Shown piece by piece: positions 1 through 7,616 of a stretch of 19,069 bases of DNA. Within the stretch, counting starts at the first letter, position 1. The number at the start of each line of letters is the position of its first letter. The stretch covers positions 1 through 19,069 of the forward strand of contig DMAW01000100.1 of the NCBI GenBank assembly GCA_003446375.1, written 5' to 3'. The notes under the pieces are model-generated. The model was not told the DNA's origin and did not search any database. It worked only from the letters and a program-made list of their open reading frames with translations. Source of the stretch: Eubacteriaceae bacterium. GTDB taxonomy: Bacteria > Bacillota > Clostridia > Eubacteriales > Alkalibacteraceae. The position numbers and the translations under genes are program-made.

Positions 1-90
1 AAAGGCAATTCCGGCAGATTCAAATTTATGGCTGGAATATCCTTGTCAATTGCATTTATGCTTGCAGTGGTGGCCATAGGATACCTTTAG
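1..90 (+). CDS. C-terminal end of a membrane protein (partial, cut by the window edge)
   Basis: Frame 1 is open from the window edge to a TAG at 88-90 and encodes 29 residues. The last 20 or so are strongly hydrophobic (roughly AGISLSIAFMLAVVAIGYL), so this is probably the final transmembrane helix of an integral membrane protein such as a transporter. A hairpin terminator follows at 122-152, which supports a genuine gene end. Too little remains to name the family. Confidence 0.6.
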   Translation, partial: KGNSGRFKFMAGISLSIAFMLAVVAIGYL

Positions 91-121
91 TCTGAAAAAA
101 ACATATCTAAGTTATTTGCAC

Positions 122-158
122 AAGTCCGTTGTCCATTGAAAACAGCGGGCTTTTGATT
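122..158 (+). terminator. Probable rho-independent terminator of the upstream membrane-protein gene
   Basis: AAGTCCGTTGT (122-132) can pair with ACAGCGGGCTT (142-152) over 11 bp including two G-U pairs, around a 9-nt loop. It is followed by TTGATT, an imperfect U-tract. It lies about 30 nt after the stop of the partial gene and before the aminopeptidase gene. Confidence 0.55.
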
Positions 159-223
159 CTACCAAAATTAGCCCGGGTATGTTAGTATTGAATTTGAGAT
201 CATTATCAATTGGAGGAATCAAA

Positions 224-1465
224 ATGAAAGATTTTTTTATAGAAAACAGAAAGACATTTCTTGAAGGCCTAAGGGACAACAGCATCGTGGTTCTGTTTTC
301 AGGAAAAGCTCCTCACCGTTCCAGAGATGCATATTATAAATACGATGTGGATAAAAACTTTTACTACTTGACCGGACTCGAAAGAGAGAACTTAATATAT
401 ATGGCTATCAAGTCCACTTCTGAAGCACAGGAGTATCTCTTTATCGAAAAGTCAGATCCCATCCTTGAAAAATGGGTGGGCAAGAAGCTCTCCCCGGAAG
501 AGGCACAAGATATTTCAGGGGTAAAGACCGTACTGTTCAAAGAGGAATTAAAACCAAAGCTAAATTCTATAGTGCAAAGTACGACGACAGCTCCCGGCAG
601 GATATATTTAGACTTGTTCAGAAACTCTCCTGAGGATGCTTCTTCAACGGCAAATATCTTTGCCGCATATATAAAAGACAGCTACCCTCACATACAGATA
701 AGAGACTGCTCAAAAAAAATTGCCGGACAAAGGCTTATAAAATCCGATTGGGAAGTTGAAAACATCAAAAAAGCCGTGTCAATAACAAAGTCTGCTTATG
801 AGCTCATGCTTCAAAAATCACCCTCCTGCACCTATGAATATCAGGTGGAAGCCTACCTTGATTTTTGTTTTAAGCTAAACGGAGCTGACCATGCCTTTGA
901 GACGATTGCTGCATCCGGCAAAAATGCTGCAGTTTTGCACTATGTCAAAAACAATTCTCCTCTTTCCAAGGAAGATCTGATCTTGCTTGATTTTGGAGCG
1001 CGCTACAAAAACTATTGTGCAGATGTCAGCCGGACCTTCCCTGTAGGTGGAAGATTCTCTGACAAGCAGAAGAAAATCTATTCTGTGGTCCTCGATACAT
1101 TAAAAGAGACATCAAAGATGATGAAACCTGATATTTCCATGAAGGAAGTCAACGACTTCGCTAGAAGCATGCTCGCCAAAGGGGCATTGGACATCGGGTT
1201 GATAAAGGAAGAAGCCCAAATATCCGACTACTACTATCATGGAATAGGTCATCCCCTAGGGCTTGACACCCACGATGTTGGCGACCGGGACATTATCTTA
1301 AAGCCGGGGATGGTCTTTACCTGTGAGCCGGGGTTATATATAGAATCCGAAGGAATCGGGGTTAGGATAGAAGATGATATTCTTATAACCAACGACGGGA
1401 ATGAAAATCTCACCAAAGACCTTATCAAAGAGATTGAAGAAATAGAGACTTTTATGGACAAATGA
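224..1465 (+). CDS. pepP: Xaa-Pro aminopeptidase (aminopeptidase P, M24B family)
   Basis: This is a cytosolic dinuclear metallopeptidase that removes an N-terminal residue preceding proline. The ATG at 224 is chosen because GGAGG (212-216) precedes it by 7 nt; an upstream in-frame ATG at 179 has no ribosome binding site and would add 15 unlikely residues. The 413-residue protein has an N-terminal creatinase/AMP_N-type domain (about 1-150) and a C-terminal pita-bread M24 domain. All five expected metal ligands are visible: Asp256 (LLDFG), Asp267 (ADVSRTFP), His343 (GIGHPLGLD), Glu368 (CEPGLYIE) and Glu383 (GVRIEDD). His sits in the usual family context, and length fits PepP (about 410-440). 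It converges on the lipoprotein gene and shares a terminator hairpin with it. No clear operon partner is visible. Use of proline peptides by a peptide-fermenting anaerobe is inference. Confidence 0.93.
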   Translation: MKDFFIENRKTFLEGLRDNSIVVLFSGKAPHRSRDAYYKYDVDKNFYYLTGLERENLIYMAIKSTSEAQEYLFIEKSDPILEKWVGKKLSPEEAQDISGVKTVLFKEELKPKLNSIVQSTTTAPGRIYLDLFRNSPEDASSTANIFAAYIKDSYPHIQIRDCSKKIAGQRLIKSDWEVENIKKAVSITKSAYELMLQKSPSCTYEYQVEAYLDFCFKLNGADHAFETIAASGKNAAVLHYVKNNSPLSKEDLILLDFGARYKNYCADVSRTFPVGGRFSDKQKKIYSVVLDTLKETSKMMKPDISMKEVNDFARSMLAKGALDIGLIKEEAQISDYYYHGIGHPLGLDTHDVGDRDIILKPGMVFTCEPGLYIESEGIGVRIEDDILITNDGNENLTKDLIKEIEEIETFMDK

Positions 1466-1469
1466 CAAA

Positions 1470-1501
1470 AATTACAATGGCGGCTATTTAGCCGCCATTG
1501 T
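1470..1501. terminator. Terminator hairpin between convergent genes
   Basis: A perfect 12-bp inverted repeat (1474-1485 with 1490-1501, arm ACAATGGCGGCT, loop ATTT) lies 8 nt after the aminopeptidase stop and 10 nt beyond the end of the lipoprotein gene. Read on the - strand it is followed by AATTTTTG, a reasonable U-tract. On the + strand the following bases are CATGCAAATTT, so termination is probably stronger for the - strand gene. Confidence 0.8.
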
Positions 1502-1511
1502 CATGCAAATT

Positions 1512-2555
1512 TCAGTTGCTTGAAATTTCTACTTCTTCATCATCTCTACATATCTGAATAAAGGTCTTTCCCGGCTTAAATGCAATTTCTTCGCCTTCTT
1601 CATCGTAGTAAATAGTCAAAGAGCCTGTATCCTTTCTTTCCCAGGTTCCTTCTCTCATCTTTCCTTCAGCAAAGTAGACGGCTTCGCCGGAACCTACAAG
1701 ATCGATATTTGTATAAACTGTTCCTTCCACTTTGTAATGGTTAGCCTTTTGAACTATAATATTGTCAAAAGAGACTTGTTGGCCGTTTTCTACATCGATC
1801 ATGGGATTTCCGTTAATAAATCTTTCGAATTTTTTAGTCTCTTGATTGTATTCATAGGATACCATGTTATCTTTCCTGTAGGAAAGCTTGATTTGTGTAG
1901 CGTCCTCTCCTTCGGCTATGAAGTCTTTATCGAAATATAGGGTCCTTATCCTTTCAGGCTTATGACTGTCATCTTGGAAATCCGAGAGTTTTATGTATGC
2001 ATTATGGGGCGCCTTTCTGTCTGAGGATCTAAAAAACGCACTGCTTTTTCTGGTTCCATCTAACATAGGGGCATCTATCCCAAGCTCATTTGCCAACTCG
2101 TAAATGTTCTGTCCGGGATTATAATTGGATCCTCCATAGAATGCATATAGAAACTCCCATTCGCTCCACAGATACATCTGCTGCTTTCTCGTGCTTCTTA
2201 CCGGCCCCGCCTTTTGAGGATAATCACTGTGGAAAAATGCAGTAAGCCTAGTAATAGTAGACTCCACCTCTATTTCGTATATGAGATCTGCGCTGCTTAT
2301 CCCGCTATGTGGCCTTGCCGCTGGAGTATTTTCAAACTGAACCATTATAGGCCAACTCTTTGCATCTGTTTTCAGGCCTGTCAAAGGTGAGATTCCTTCG
2401 GTAAGCTCATCATACTTTGCCAAATATTCCGGTTCGACAATCGGATCCGGCTGAGGATCCGGTTGATCATTTCCGTTTTCGTCATTTTTTTTAGAACACG
2501 CCGCCACTGAAAAAACGATCGTCAGGATTATAAAAAACACAATAGTTTTTTTCAA
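1512..2555 (-). CDS. DUF3048 domain lipoprotein (YerB-like)
   Basis: This is a predicted extracytoplasmic lipoprotein of unknown function, related to Bacillus subtilis YerB. It starts with a lipoprotein signal peptide: MKK, a hydrophobic core, and a VAAC lipobox with Cys at residue 20. A charged Asp/Pro-rich linker follows, then the DUF3048 domain. Recognisable segments include ARPHSGISSADLIYE, the stretch with TRLTAFF, the GPVRSTRKQQ segment and GGSNYNPGQN, with a C-terminal DUF3048_C part ending near the stop. Two in-frame TTG codons are available (2561 and 2555). The second is chosen because GAGGTG lies 7 nt before it, while the first is only 2 nt away. Length (347) fits the family. It is probably transcribed on its own from the promoter at 2578-2606, just beyond the trp terminator. 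The function of the family is not established to my knowledge. Confidence 0.88.
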   Translation of the reverse strand: MKKTIVFFIILTIVFSVAACSKKNDENGNDQPDPQPDPIVEPEYLAKYDELTEGISPLTGLKTDAKSWPIMVQFENTPAARPHSGISSADLIYEIEVESTITRLTAFFHSDYPQKAGPVRSTRKQQMYLWSEWEFLYAFYGGSNYNPGQNIYELANELGIDAPMLDGTRKSSAFFRSSDRKAPHNAYIKLSDFQDDSHKPERIRTLYFDKDFIAEGEDATQIKLSYRKDNMVSYEYNQETKKFERFINGNPMIDVENGQQVSFDNIIVQKANHYKVEGTVYTNIDLVGSGEAVYFAEGKMREGTWERKDTGSLTIYYDEEGEEIAFKPGKTFIQICRDDEEVEISSN

Positions 2556-2577
2556 TTGCAATCACCTCTTTAGATTA

Positions 2578-2606
2578 ATTATCCGCCTTTTGACTTATAA
2601 AATCAA
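2578..2606 (-). promoter_or_regulatory. Putative sigma-A promoter of the DUF3048 gene
   Basis: On the - strand TTGATT (-35, 2601-2606) and GATAAT (-10, 2578-2583) are separated by exactly 17 nt. The start of transcription would fall near 2571, leaving a very short leader containing the AAAGAGGTG ribosome binding site. The -35 box partly overlaps the U-tract of the trp terminator. No experimental support is available. Confidence 0.5.
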
Positions 2607-2630
2607 CAAAAAAGGGAGATTTGATCTCCC
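2605..2630 (-). terminator. Rho-independent terminator of the trp operon
   Basis: On the - strand a 7-bp stem (2624-2630 with 2614-2620, arm GGGAGAT) with a 3-nt loop is followed directly by CCC-TTTTTTG. It begins 3 nt after the trpA stop codon, a canonical intrinsic terminator closing the operon. Confidence 0.88.
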
Positions 2631-2633
2631 TAG

Positions 2634-3431
2634 TCACTCTAATACAGCAGACTTCAATTCAGAAACGAACTCTTGTACTTTTGAGACATGAGTCCCATCT
2701 TTTATTCCTTCTTCTATTTTCTTTATTATGGCGCTTCCCACAATCACTCCTTCACAGTAGCCTTTAAGCTGTCTTATTGCATCTGGGTTTGAAATTCCAA
2801 AACCAATTGCTCTGGGAACATCTGTATACTTTGCTACAGTGCCTAAAAACTCCTCTATATCCTCTGAAAAGCTGCTCCTTGTTCCTGTGACGCCAAGGGA
2901 AGATACACAGTAGATAAATCCGCCGGAACCTTCTACTATGTTTTTTATCCTCTCTCTTGAAGTAGGGGCCACAAGCGGTATCAGATCCACTCCTGTATCT
3001 TTTAATGCACTTTTAAAGCCTATTCTTTCTTCTAAGGGAAGGTCAGCTATTATAAGACCATCCATGCCCGATTCCCTGCAGTTTTCTATGAACTTTTCGA
3101 TTCCGTATCTCAGTATGGAATTGTAGTACAGAAGAAAGGCCAAAGGGATCTCGGTATTTTTTCTTATCCTCTTTACCATTTCAAAAATATCGTCTATGTT
3201 TATATGATTTTCAAGAGCCCTTTGTGCGGCTCTTTGAATGACAGGACCATCTGCCAGTGGATCCGAGTATGGTATGCCCAGCTCTATTATATCCGCTCCT
3301 GCCTTTTCCATAGAGTATACCAGTTCTTCAGTATCTTTTATCGTAGGATCTCCTGCAGTTATATAGGTGATTAACGCCTTTTGATCTTTTCCTTTGAGCT
3401 CTTCAAACTTTTTAGTTATTTTACTTTTCAT
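2634..3431 (-). CDS. trpA: Tryptophan synthase alpha subunit
   Basis: TrpA cleaves indole-3-glycerol phosphate to indole and glyceraldehyde 3-phosphate, and indole is channelled to TrpB in the alpha2-beta2 complex. The 265-residue protein is a single TIM barrel of normal length. Both catalytic acids are present: Glu50 in ADIIELGIPYSDP and Asp61 in DPLADGP, equivalent to Glu49 and Asp60 of the Salmonella enzyme. The phosphate-binding GFGISNP segment is near residue 212. It is the last gene of the operon. Its ATG overlaps the end of trpB by 11 nt and is preceded by GGGAGG inside trpB, so translation is probably coupled. Nothing is truncated or odd. Confidence 0.97.
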   Translation of the reverse strand: MKSKITKKFEELKGKDQKALITYITAGDPTIKDTEELVYSMEKAGADIIELGIPYSDPLADGPVIQRAAQRALENHINIDDIFEMVKRIRKNTEIPLAFLLYYNSILRYGIEKFIENCRESGMDGLIIADLPLEERIGFKSALKDTGVDLIPLVAPTSRERIKNIVEGSGGFIYCVSSLGVTGTRSSFSEDIEEFLGTVAKYTDVPRAIGFGISNPDAIRQLKGYCEGVIVGSAIIKKIEEGIKDGTHVSKVQEFVSELKSAVLE

Positions 3432-4623
3432 CTTTTCTGCCTCCCAGAATTTCAGCTACTTGATACACGTCCTTGTCACCCCTGCCTGAAAGGTTGACTA
3501 TTATGACATCTCCCTTCTTTGTCTTTGGGGCCATTTTCACAAGGTGCGCAAGAGCATGGGAGCTTTCAAGAGCAGGTATTATGCCTTCAAGCTTGGATAG
3601 CATCTGAAACGCATCCAACGCTTCATCGTCTGTGACAGAAACATAGCTTACCCTGCCCGTATCGTGAAGATAGGCATGCTCAGGACCGATGCCGGGATAA
3701 TCAAGCCCTGCCGAAACAGAATGGGCAGGAAGAATCTGGCCGTAATCGTCTTGAAGAAGATAAGTCATCATTCCATGGATGATTCCTAATGACCCTTTGG
3801 TTATCGATGCCGCATGCTTTTCGGTATCGACGCCTTCACCTGCCGCTTCTACCCCAATTATGCTTACGTCCTTATCCTCTATGAAAGGATAGAAAAGCCC
3901 CATGGCATTGCTTCCACCTCCTACGCAGGCAATCAGATAATCAGGAAGCCTTCCTTCCTTTTCCAGTACCTGCGCTCTCGCCTCATCACCGATGATTCTC
4001 TGAAAATCCCTTACCATAGTAGGATATGGATGTGGTCCCACTACGGAGCCTATGACATAGTAGGTATCATCTACATTTGAGACCCAGTCTCTTATCGCTT
4101 CGTTTGTCGCATCTTTTAAGGTTTGGGTTCCTGATGTCACCGGCACTACCTTCGATCCTAAAAGCTCCATCTTAAAAACGTTTAGCGCTTGCCTTTCCAC
4201 ATCTTCCTTGCCCATGTATACTTCACATGGCAGGTCGAACATCGCGCAGATAGTAGCTGTAGCTACTCCGTGTTGTCCCGCTCCAGTCTCTGCGATTATC
4301 CTTTTCTTTCCCATTCTCTTTGCTAAAAGCACTTGGCCTATGACGTTATTTATCTTATGGGCTCCTGTGTGATTTAAATCTTCCCTTTTAAGATAAACCT
4401 TTCCTCCACCAAGCTTTTTAGTCAGATTCTCCGCAAAGTAAAGGGGCGTAGGCCTTCCTGAGTACTCTTTAAGATAGTATCTGAACTCTTTTATGAAGCC
4501 TTCATCTTTTATCGCCTTTTCATATTCTCTTTCAAGCTCGATTAAAGCAGTCATAAGGGTTTCCGGAACATATTGTCCTCCGTATTTTCCAAACCTGCTC
4601 TTTAAAGCGTATTTATCATCCAT
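3421..4623 (-). CDS. trpB: Tryptophan synthase beta subunit
   Basis: TrpB is the PLP enzyme that condenses indole with L-serine to give L-tryptophan. The 400-residue protein has the TrpB1-type N-terminus (RFGKYGGQYVPETL), the PLP-lysine motif HTGAHKINN with Lys90, the AETGAGQHGVATA segment and the PLP-phosphate loop GGGSNAMG. Length and motifs indicate the classic TrpB1 that partners TrpA rather than the longer TrpB2. The ATG overlaps the 3' end of trpF by 8 nt. It is the sixth gene of a complete trp operon and is directly followed by trpA with an 11-nt overlap, consistent with balanced synthesis of the two subunits. Confidence 0.98.
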   Translation of the reverse strand: MDDKYALKSRFGKYGGQYVPETLMTALIELEREYEKAIKDEGFIKEFRYYLKEYSGRPTPLYFAENLTKKLGGGKVYLKREDLNHTGAHKINNVIGQVLLAKRMGKKRIIAETGAGQHGVATATICAMFDLPCEVYMGKEDVERQALNVFKMELLGSKVVPVTSGTQTLKDATNEAIRDWVSNVDDTYYVIGSVVGPHPYPTMVRDFQRIIGDEARAQVLEKEGRLPDYLIACVGGGSNAMGLFYPFIEDKDVSIIGVEAAGEGVDTEKHAASITKGSLGIIHGMMTYLLQDDYGQILPAHSVSAGLDYPGIGPEHAYLHDTGRVSYVSVTDDEALDAFQMLSKLEGIIPALESSHALAHLVKMAPKTKKGDVIIVNLSGRGDKDVYQVAEILGGRKDEK

Positions 4624-5224
4624 GGTTTCTCACCTTTCCTATCAGCTCTCGAATTTTATTTTTATCCTTCACTCCATCTGTCTCTACTCCGCCGCTGACG
4701 TCGATCACATCAACATTAGGGATTTTGATGGCTTCCTCTATATTGTCTATATTTATTCCTCCGGCTAGTATAAGCTTTTTTTCCGTTTTCACTTCCCTTA
4801 CGATTTCCCAGTTAAACCTTATCCCTGTTCCTCCGTAAGCATCTTCGCTATAAGCGTCAAGTAAGTATCCGCTTACCGGATAGCTTTCTATATCTTCTAT
4901 ATCTTTGGCAGACTTCACGCGAAAAGCTTTCCACGCTTGCGCTTCTATGTAATCTACAAAATCAGGTCCTTCATCGCCGTGAAGCTGGATTATGTCAAGG
5001 CCGCACTCTTTTATTGCCCGATTTATCACCTTTGGAGCTTCATTGACGAACACGCCTACTTTTTTAATTTCAGGGGATAATCCTTTGCAAAGCATGGCTC
5101 CCGTTTGTATGCTCACCTGCCTTTTGCTGTTTGCAAATACAAAACCCACATAATCCGGCTTAAACTCATTGACATATTCAATATCTTCCATGCGTTTTAG
5201 CCCGCATATCTTTACTTCTTTCAT
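4616..5224 (-). CDS. trpF: Phosphoribosylanthranilate isomerase
   Basis: TrpF performs the Amadori rearrangement of N-(5-phosphoribosyl)anthranilate to CdRP, the fourth activity of tryptophan synthesis. The 202-residue protein is a stand-alone TIM barrel of normal size. The N-terminal KICGLKRMEDI motif carries the catalytic Cys7, and Asp123 in YLLDAYSEDAYGGTG is the expected general acid. A phosphate-binding AGGINIDNI segment follows in the last third. The start codon overlaps the trpC stop (ATGA), and its own stop overlaps trpB by 8 nt. Here trpF is separate from trpC, unlike the fused enterobacterial gene. Confidence 0.96.
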   Translation of the reverse strand: MKEVKICGLKRMEDIEYVNEFKPDYVGFVFANSKRQVSIQTGAMLCKGLSPEIKKVGVFVNEAPKVINRAIKECGLDIIQLHGDEGPDFVDYIEAQAWKAFRVKSAKDIEDIESYPVSGYLLDAYSEDAYGGTGIRFNWEIVREVKTEKKLILAGGINIDNIEEAIKIPNVDVIDVSGGVETDGVKDKNKIRELIGKVRNHG

Positions 5225-6018
5225 TTTATTCCTCTGATTTCTTTGACCTTCTCTTCAATGGAATCCGCCCTCATGAAGGTTTCACCAATTAGGACTCCAT
5301 CGACTCCTAAGCCTTTTAGATAATCAAGATCTTCCTTTGCCTCTATTCCGCTTTCACTTATCACTATCCTATCTTTAGGTATCATCCCTATCAAGCGCTC
5401 GGTAGTCTTTATGTCTGTAATAAAGGTTTTTAAGTCCCTGTTGTTTATCCCGATTATTTTTGCATCCATCTTAAGTGCCCTTTTGAGTTCTTCTTCATCG
5501 TGCACCTCAAGAAGCACTTCAATGCCAAGACTTTCTGTAATGTTCATCAATAACACAAGCTTTTCATCTGTCAGCGAGGCCGCTATCAGAAGTATTGCGT
5601 CTGCTCCCAGAACTTTTGCCTCATAGATCTGGTACTCATCTACGATAAAATCCTTCCTTAATACAGGCTTTTTGGTATTTTCCTTGACTAGAGGAATATA
5701 CACTTTGTCTCCTAGAAAAAAGTCCGTCTCCGTTAAAACCGAAATAGCCTGCACATCGCTTTTATCGTAAGCTGCAGCGATTTCCAAGGGATCAAAGTCT
5801 TTTTTTATTATCCCCTTAGACGGCGATGCCTGCTTTACTTCAGCAATTATTGAAATTTTGTCTTCGAGTTTCAAAGCCTTTGAAAAGGCCCTAGTGCAAC
5901 TGGTATTCTCAATCATTTTTTTCAGCTGATCTATAGGCATTCTTTTTTTGTCTTCTTCAATTTGCTTTCTCTTGTTATCATTTATCCTGTTTAAAATCAA
6001 TTTGCTACATCCTTTCAT
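5221..6018 (-). CDS. trpC: Indole-3-glycerol-phosphate synthase
   Basis: TrpC converts CdRP to indole-3-glycerol phosphate with loss of water and CO2. The barrel motifs are present: AEVKQASPSKG (from residue 60), RKDFIVDEYQIYEA with catalytic Lys122, LLEVHDEEE with Glu171, IGINNRDL and ISESGI. Two starts compete. The ATG at 6018 overlaps the trpD stop as ATGA, but its upstream sequence (CGCCTCTCAGGC) has no Shine-Dalgarno match. A TTG at 6000 has AAAGGA 9 nt upstream and gives MILNRIND, which matches the usual N-terminus of the family better. I keep the ATG because of coupling, but the TTG form (259 residues, 14 nt gap to trpD) is a serious alternative. The gene identity is not in doubt. Confidence 0.95.
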   Translation of the reverse strand: MKGCSKLILNRINDNKRKQIEEDKKRMPIDQLKKMIENTSCTRAFSKALKLEDKISIIAEVKQASPSKGIIKKDFDPLEIAAAYDKSDVQAISVLTETDFFLGDKVYIPLVKENTKKPVLRKDFIVDEYQIYEAKVLGADAILLIAASLTDEKLVLLMNITESLGIEVLLEVHDEEELKRALKMDAKIIGINNRDLKTFITDIKTTERLIGMIPKDRIVISESGIEAKEDLDYLKGLGVDGVLIGETFMRADSIEEKVKEIRGIK

Positions 6019-7040
6019 GCCTGAGAGGCGATTTTATTTGATACTGTCTTAAATTCTTCCAGTTTTTTAAGCCCGGCACCGCTATCGATTATTTCCTTGG
6101 CTATTTCAATTCCATGAGATATGCTATTTGCTCTTCCTCCCATATAAATCGCCGCTGCGCTGTTTAGGATTACGATATCCCTTACGCTTATGTTCTTTCC
6201 CTCTAGAACTTCCATAAGAGTGCTCGCATTCTCCTCAGGCGTCCCTCCTTTTATGTCGTCTATTCTTCCACGCATCATCCCAAAATCTTCCGGCTTTATG
6301 AAATATGTCGATATCTTTCCGTCCTTAAGCTCTGATACCTTGGTTTCATCAGACATGCTGATTTCATCCAGTCCGTCCATGCCGTGAATTACCAATGCCC
6401 TGTTAAGACCAAGCTCTTTGAGCACTTCGGCCATTGTTTCTGTAAGGCTTTCGTCAAAGACTCCAAGTATCTGATTTTTTACCATGCCCGGATTAGCAAG
6501 GGGGCCCAGTATGTTAAATATCGTCCTGATCCCAAGCTCTCTTCTTGCGTTCATGACGTATTTCATTGCCGGATGATACTTTGGCGCAAACAAAAATGCA
6601 ATGCCGGCTTCATCAAGACATTCTTTTGCCCGATCAGGCTCAAGATCTATCTTAATTCCTAAATCACTTAATATATCAGCGCTTCCGCACTTACTAGATA
6701 CGCTCCTGTTGCCGTGTTTAACCACTGTGACTCCTGCGGCGGCTGCTATTATCGCTGAAACCGTCGAGACATTGAATGTGTGCTTTCCGTCCCCTCCGGT
6801 TCCACAGGTATCTATGGCATCTTCATCATCGACTTGTACTTTTGATGCCTTATCCCTCATAACAAATGCACATCCTGCTATTTCTTCTTTTGTCTCTCCC
6901 TTAGCTCTAAGGGCTGTCAAAATTCCCGCTACCTGAACATCTGTCAAATTGCCGTTCATTATCTCTTCCATCAAAGACTGCATCTCGTATTTAGTCAGAT
7001 CTATTTTTGCAAGCAGCTTTTCCATCATCTCTTTATACAT
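6015..7040 (-). CDS. trpD: Anthranilate phosphoribosyltransferase
   Basis: TrpD transfers the phosphoribosyl group of PRPP to anthranilate. The 341-residue protein has an N-terminal helical domain and a C-terminal alpha/beta domain with the signatures DTCGTGGDGKHTFNVST (from about residue 77, PRPP/Mg binding) and KHGNRSVSSKCGSAD (from residue 108, substrate binding). No amidotransferase domain is fused, since trpG is a separate gene. The ATG at 7040 is preceded by AGGAGTG at a 7-nt spacing. The gene starts 12 nt after trpG and its stop overlaps the trpC start. Confidence 0.97.
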   Translation of the reverse strand: MYKEMMEKLLAKIDLTKYEMQSLMEEIMNGNLTDVQVAGILTALRAKGETKEEIAGCAFVMRDKASKVQVDDEDAIDTCGTGGDGKHTFNVSTVSAIIAAAAGVTVVKHGNRSVSSKCGSADILSDLGIKIDLEPDRAKECLDEAGIAFLFAPKYHPAMKYVMNARRELGIRTIFNILGPLANPGMVKNQILGVFDESLTETMAEVLKELGLNRALVIHGMDGLDEISMSDETKVSELKDGKISTYFIKPEDFGMMRGRIDDIKGGTPEENASTLMEVLEGKNISVRDIVILNSAAAIYMGGRANSISHGIEIAKEIIDSGAGLKKLEEFKTVSNKIASQA

Positions 7041-7052
7041 TATATATCACTC

Positions 7053-7616
7053 CTACATTTTAAGAAAATTTTCGAGCATCTTTTTGCCATCTTGAGTCAT
7101 AATCGATTCCGGATGGAACTGTACGCCATATATTGGGTAGTCCTTATGCCTTATAGCCATAATCTCATCTTTTTGAGTCTTTGCCGTCACTTCTAAGCAA
7201 TCAGGAAGGCTTTTTTGCTCTACAGTCAGGGAGTGATACCTCATGACAGTGACAGGGCTTTTAATTCCATCGAACAGGCCCTCGCCGTCATGATTTATAA
7301 GAGAGGTCTTGCCATGAAACATCTCCTTATTTTCCACTATCCTGCCTCCAAAAACCTCTGCGATTGCCTGATGTCCAAGGCATACTCCAAGAACAGGAGT
7401 CTCTTTTCCAAAAGCCTCTATCACTTCTTCTGATATCCCCGCATCTTTGGGATAGCCGGGTCCCGGCGATATAACTATGTGCTGCGGAGCAAGCTTTAAA
7501 AGCTCTTCGATGGTAATTTCATCGTTTCTGATCACTCTTATATCCGTGTTTATCTCCCCTATGTATTGGTATAAGTTATAAGTAAAAGAGTCGTAGTTAT
7601 CAATTATTACTATCAT
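7053..7616 (-). CDS. trpG: Anthranilate synthase component II (glutamine amidotransferase)
   Basis: TrpG hydrolyses glutamine and delivers ammonia to TrpE for anthranilate formation. The 187-residue protein is a class I GATase with the full triad: Cys79 in GVCLGHQ, His168 and Glu170 in FHPES. Other family motifs are NYDSFTYNL near the start and SPGPGYPKDAG. The ATG overlaps the trpE stop (ATGA) and is preceded by GGGGAGG. In some Firmicutes this subunit is shared with para-aminobenzoate synthase (PabA). Its place inside the trp operon makes the tryptophan role primary, and dual use cannot be judged from this window. Confidence 0.96.
   Translation of the reverse strand: MIVIIDNYDSFTYNLYQYIGEINTDIRVIRNDEITIEELLKLAPQHIVISPGPGYPKDAGISEEVIEAFGKETPVLGVCLGHQAIAEVFGGRIVENKEMFHGKTSLINHDGEGLFDGIKSPVTVMRYHSLTVEQKSLPDCLEVTAKTQKDEIMAIRHKDYPIYGVQFHPESIMTQDGKKMLENFLKM

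Noticed and set aside
146..175. Alternative hairpin CGGGCT/AGCCCG overlapping the terminator before the aminopeptidase gene, suggesting an attenuator
   Set aside because: It has only six base pairs, a long loop, no conserved riboswitch element, and no clear link to the upstream gene's transcript.
6601..6936. 111-residue + strand reading frame opposite trpD
   Set aside because: It is antisense to trpD and has the Ser/Pro-rich low-complexity make-up typical of shadow frames.
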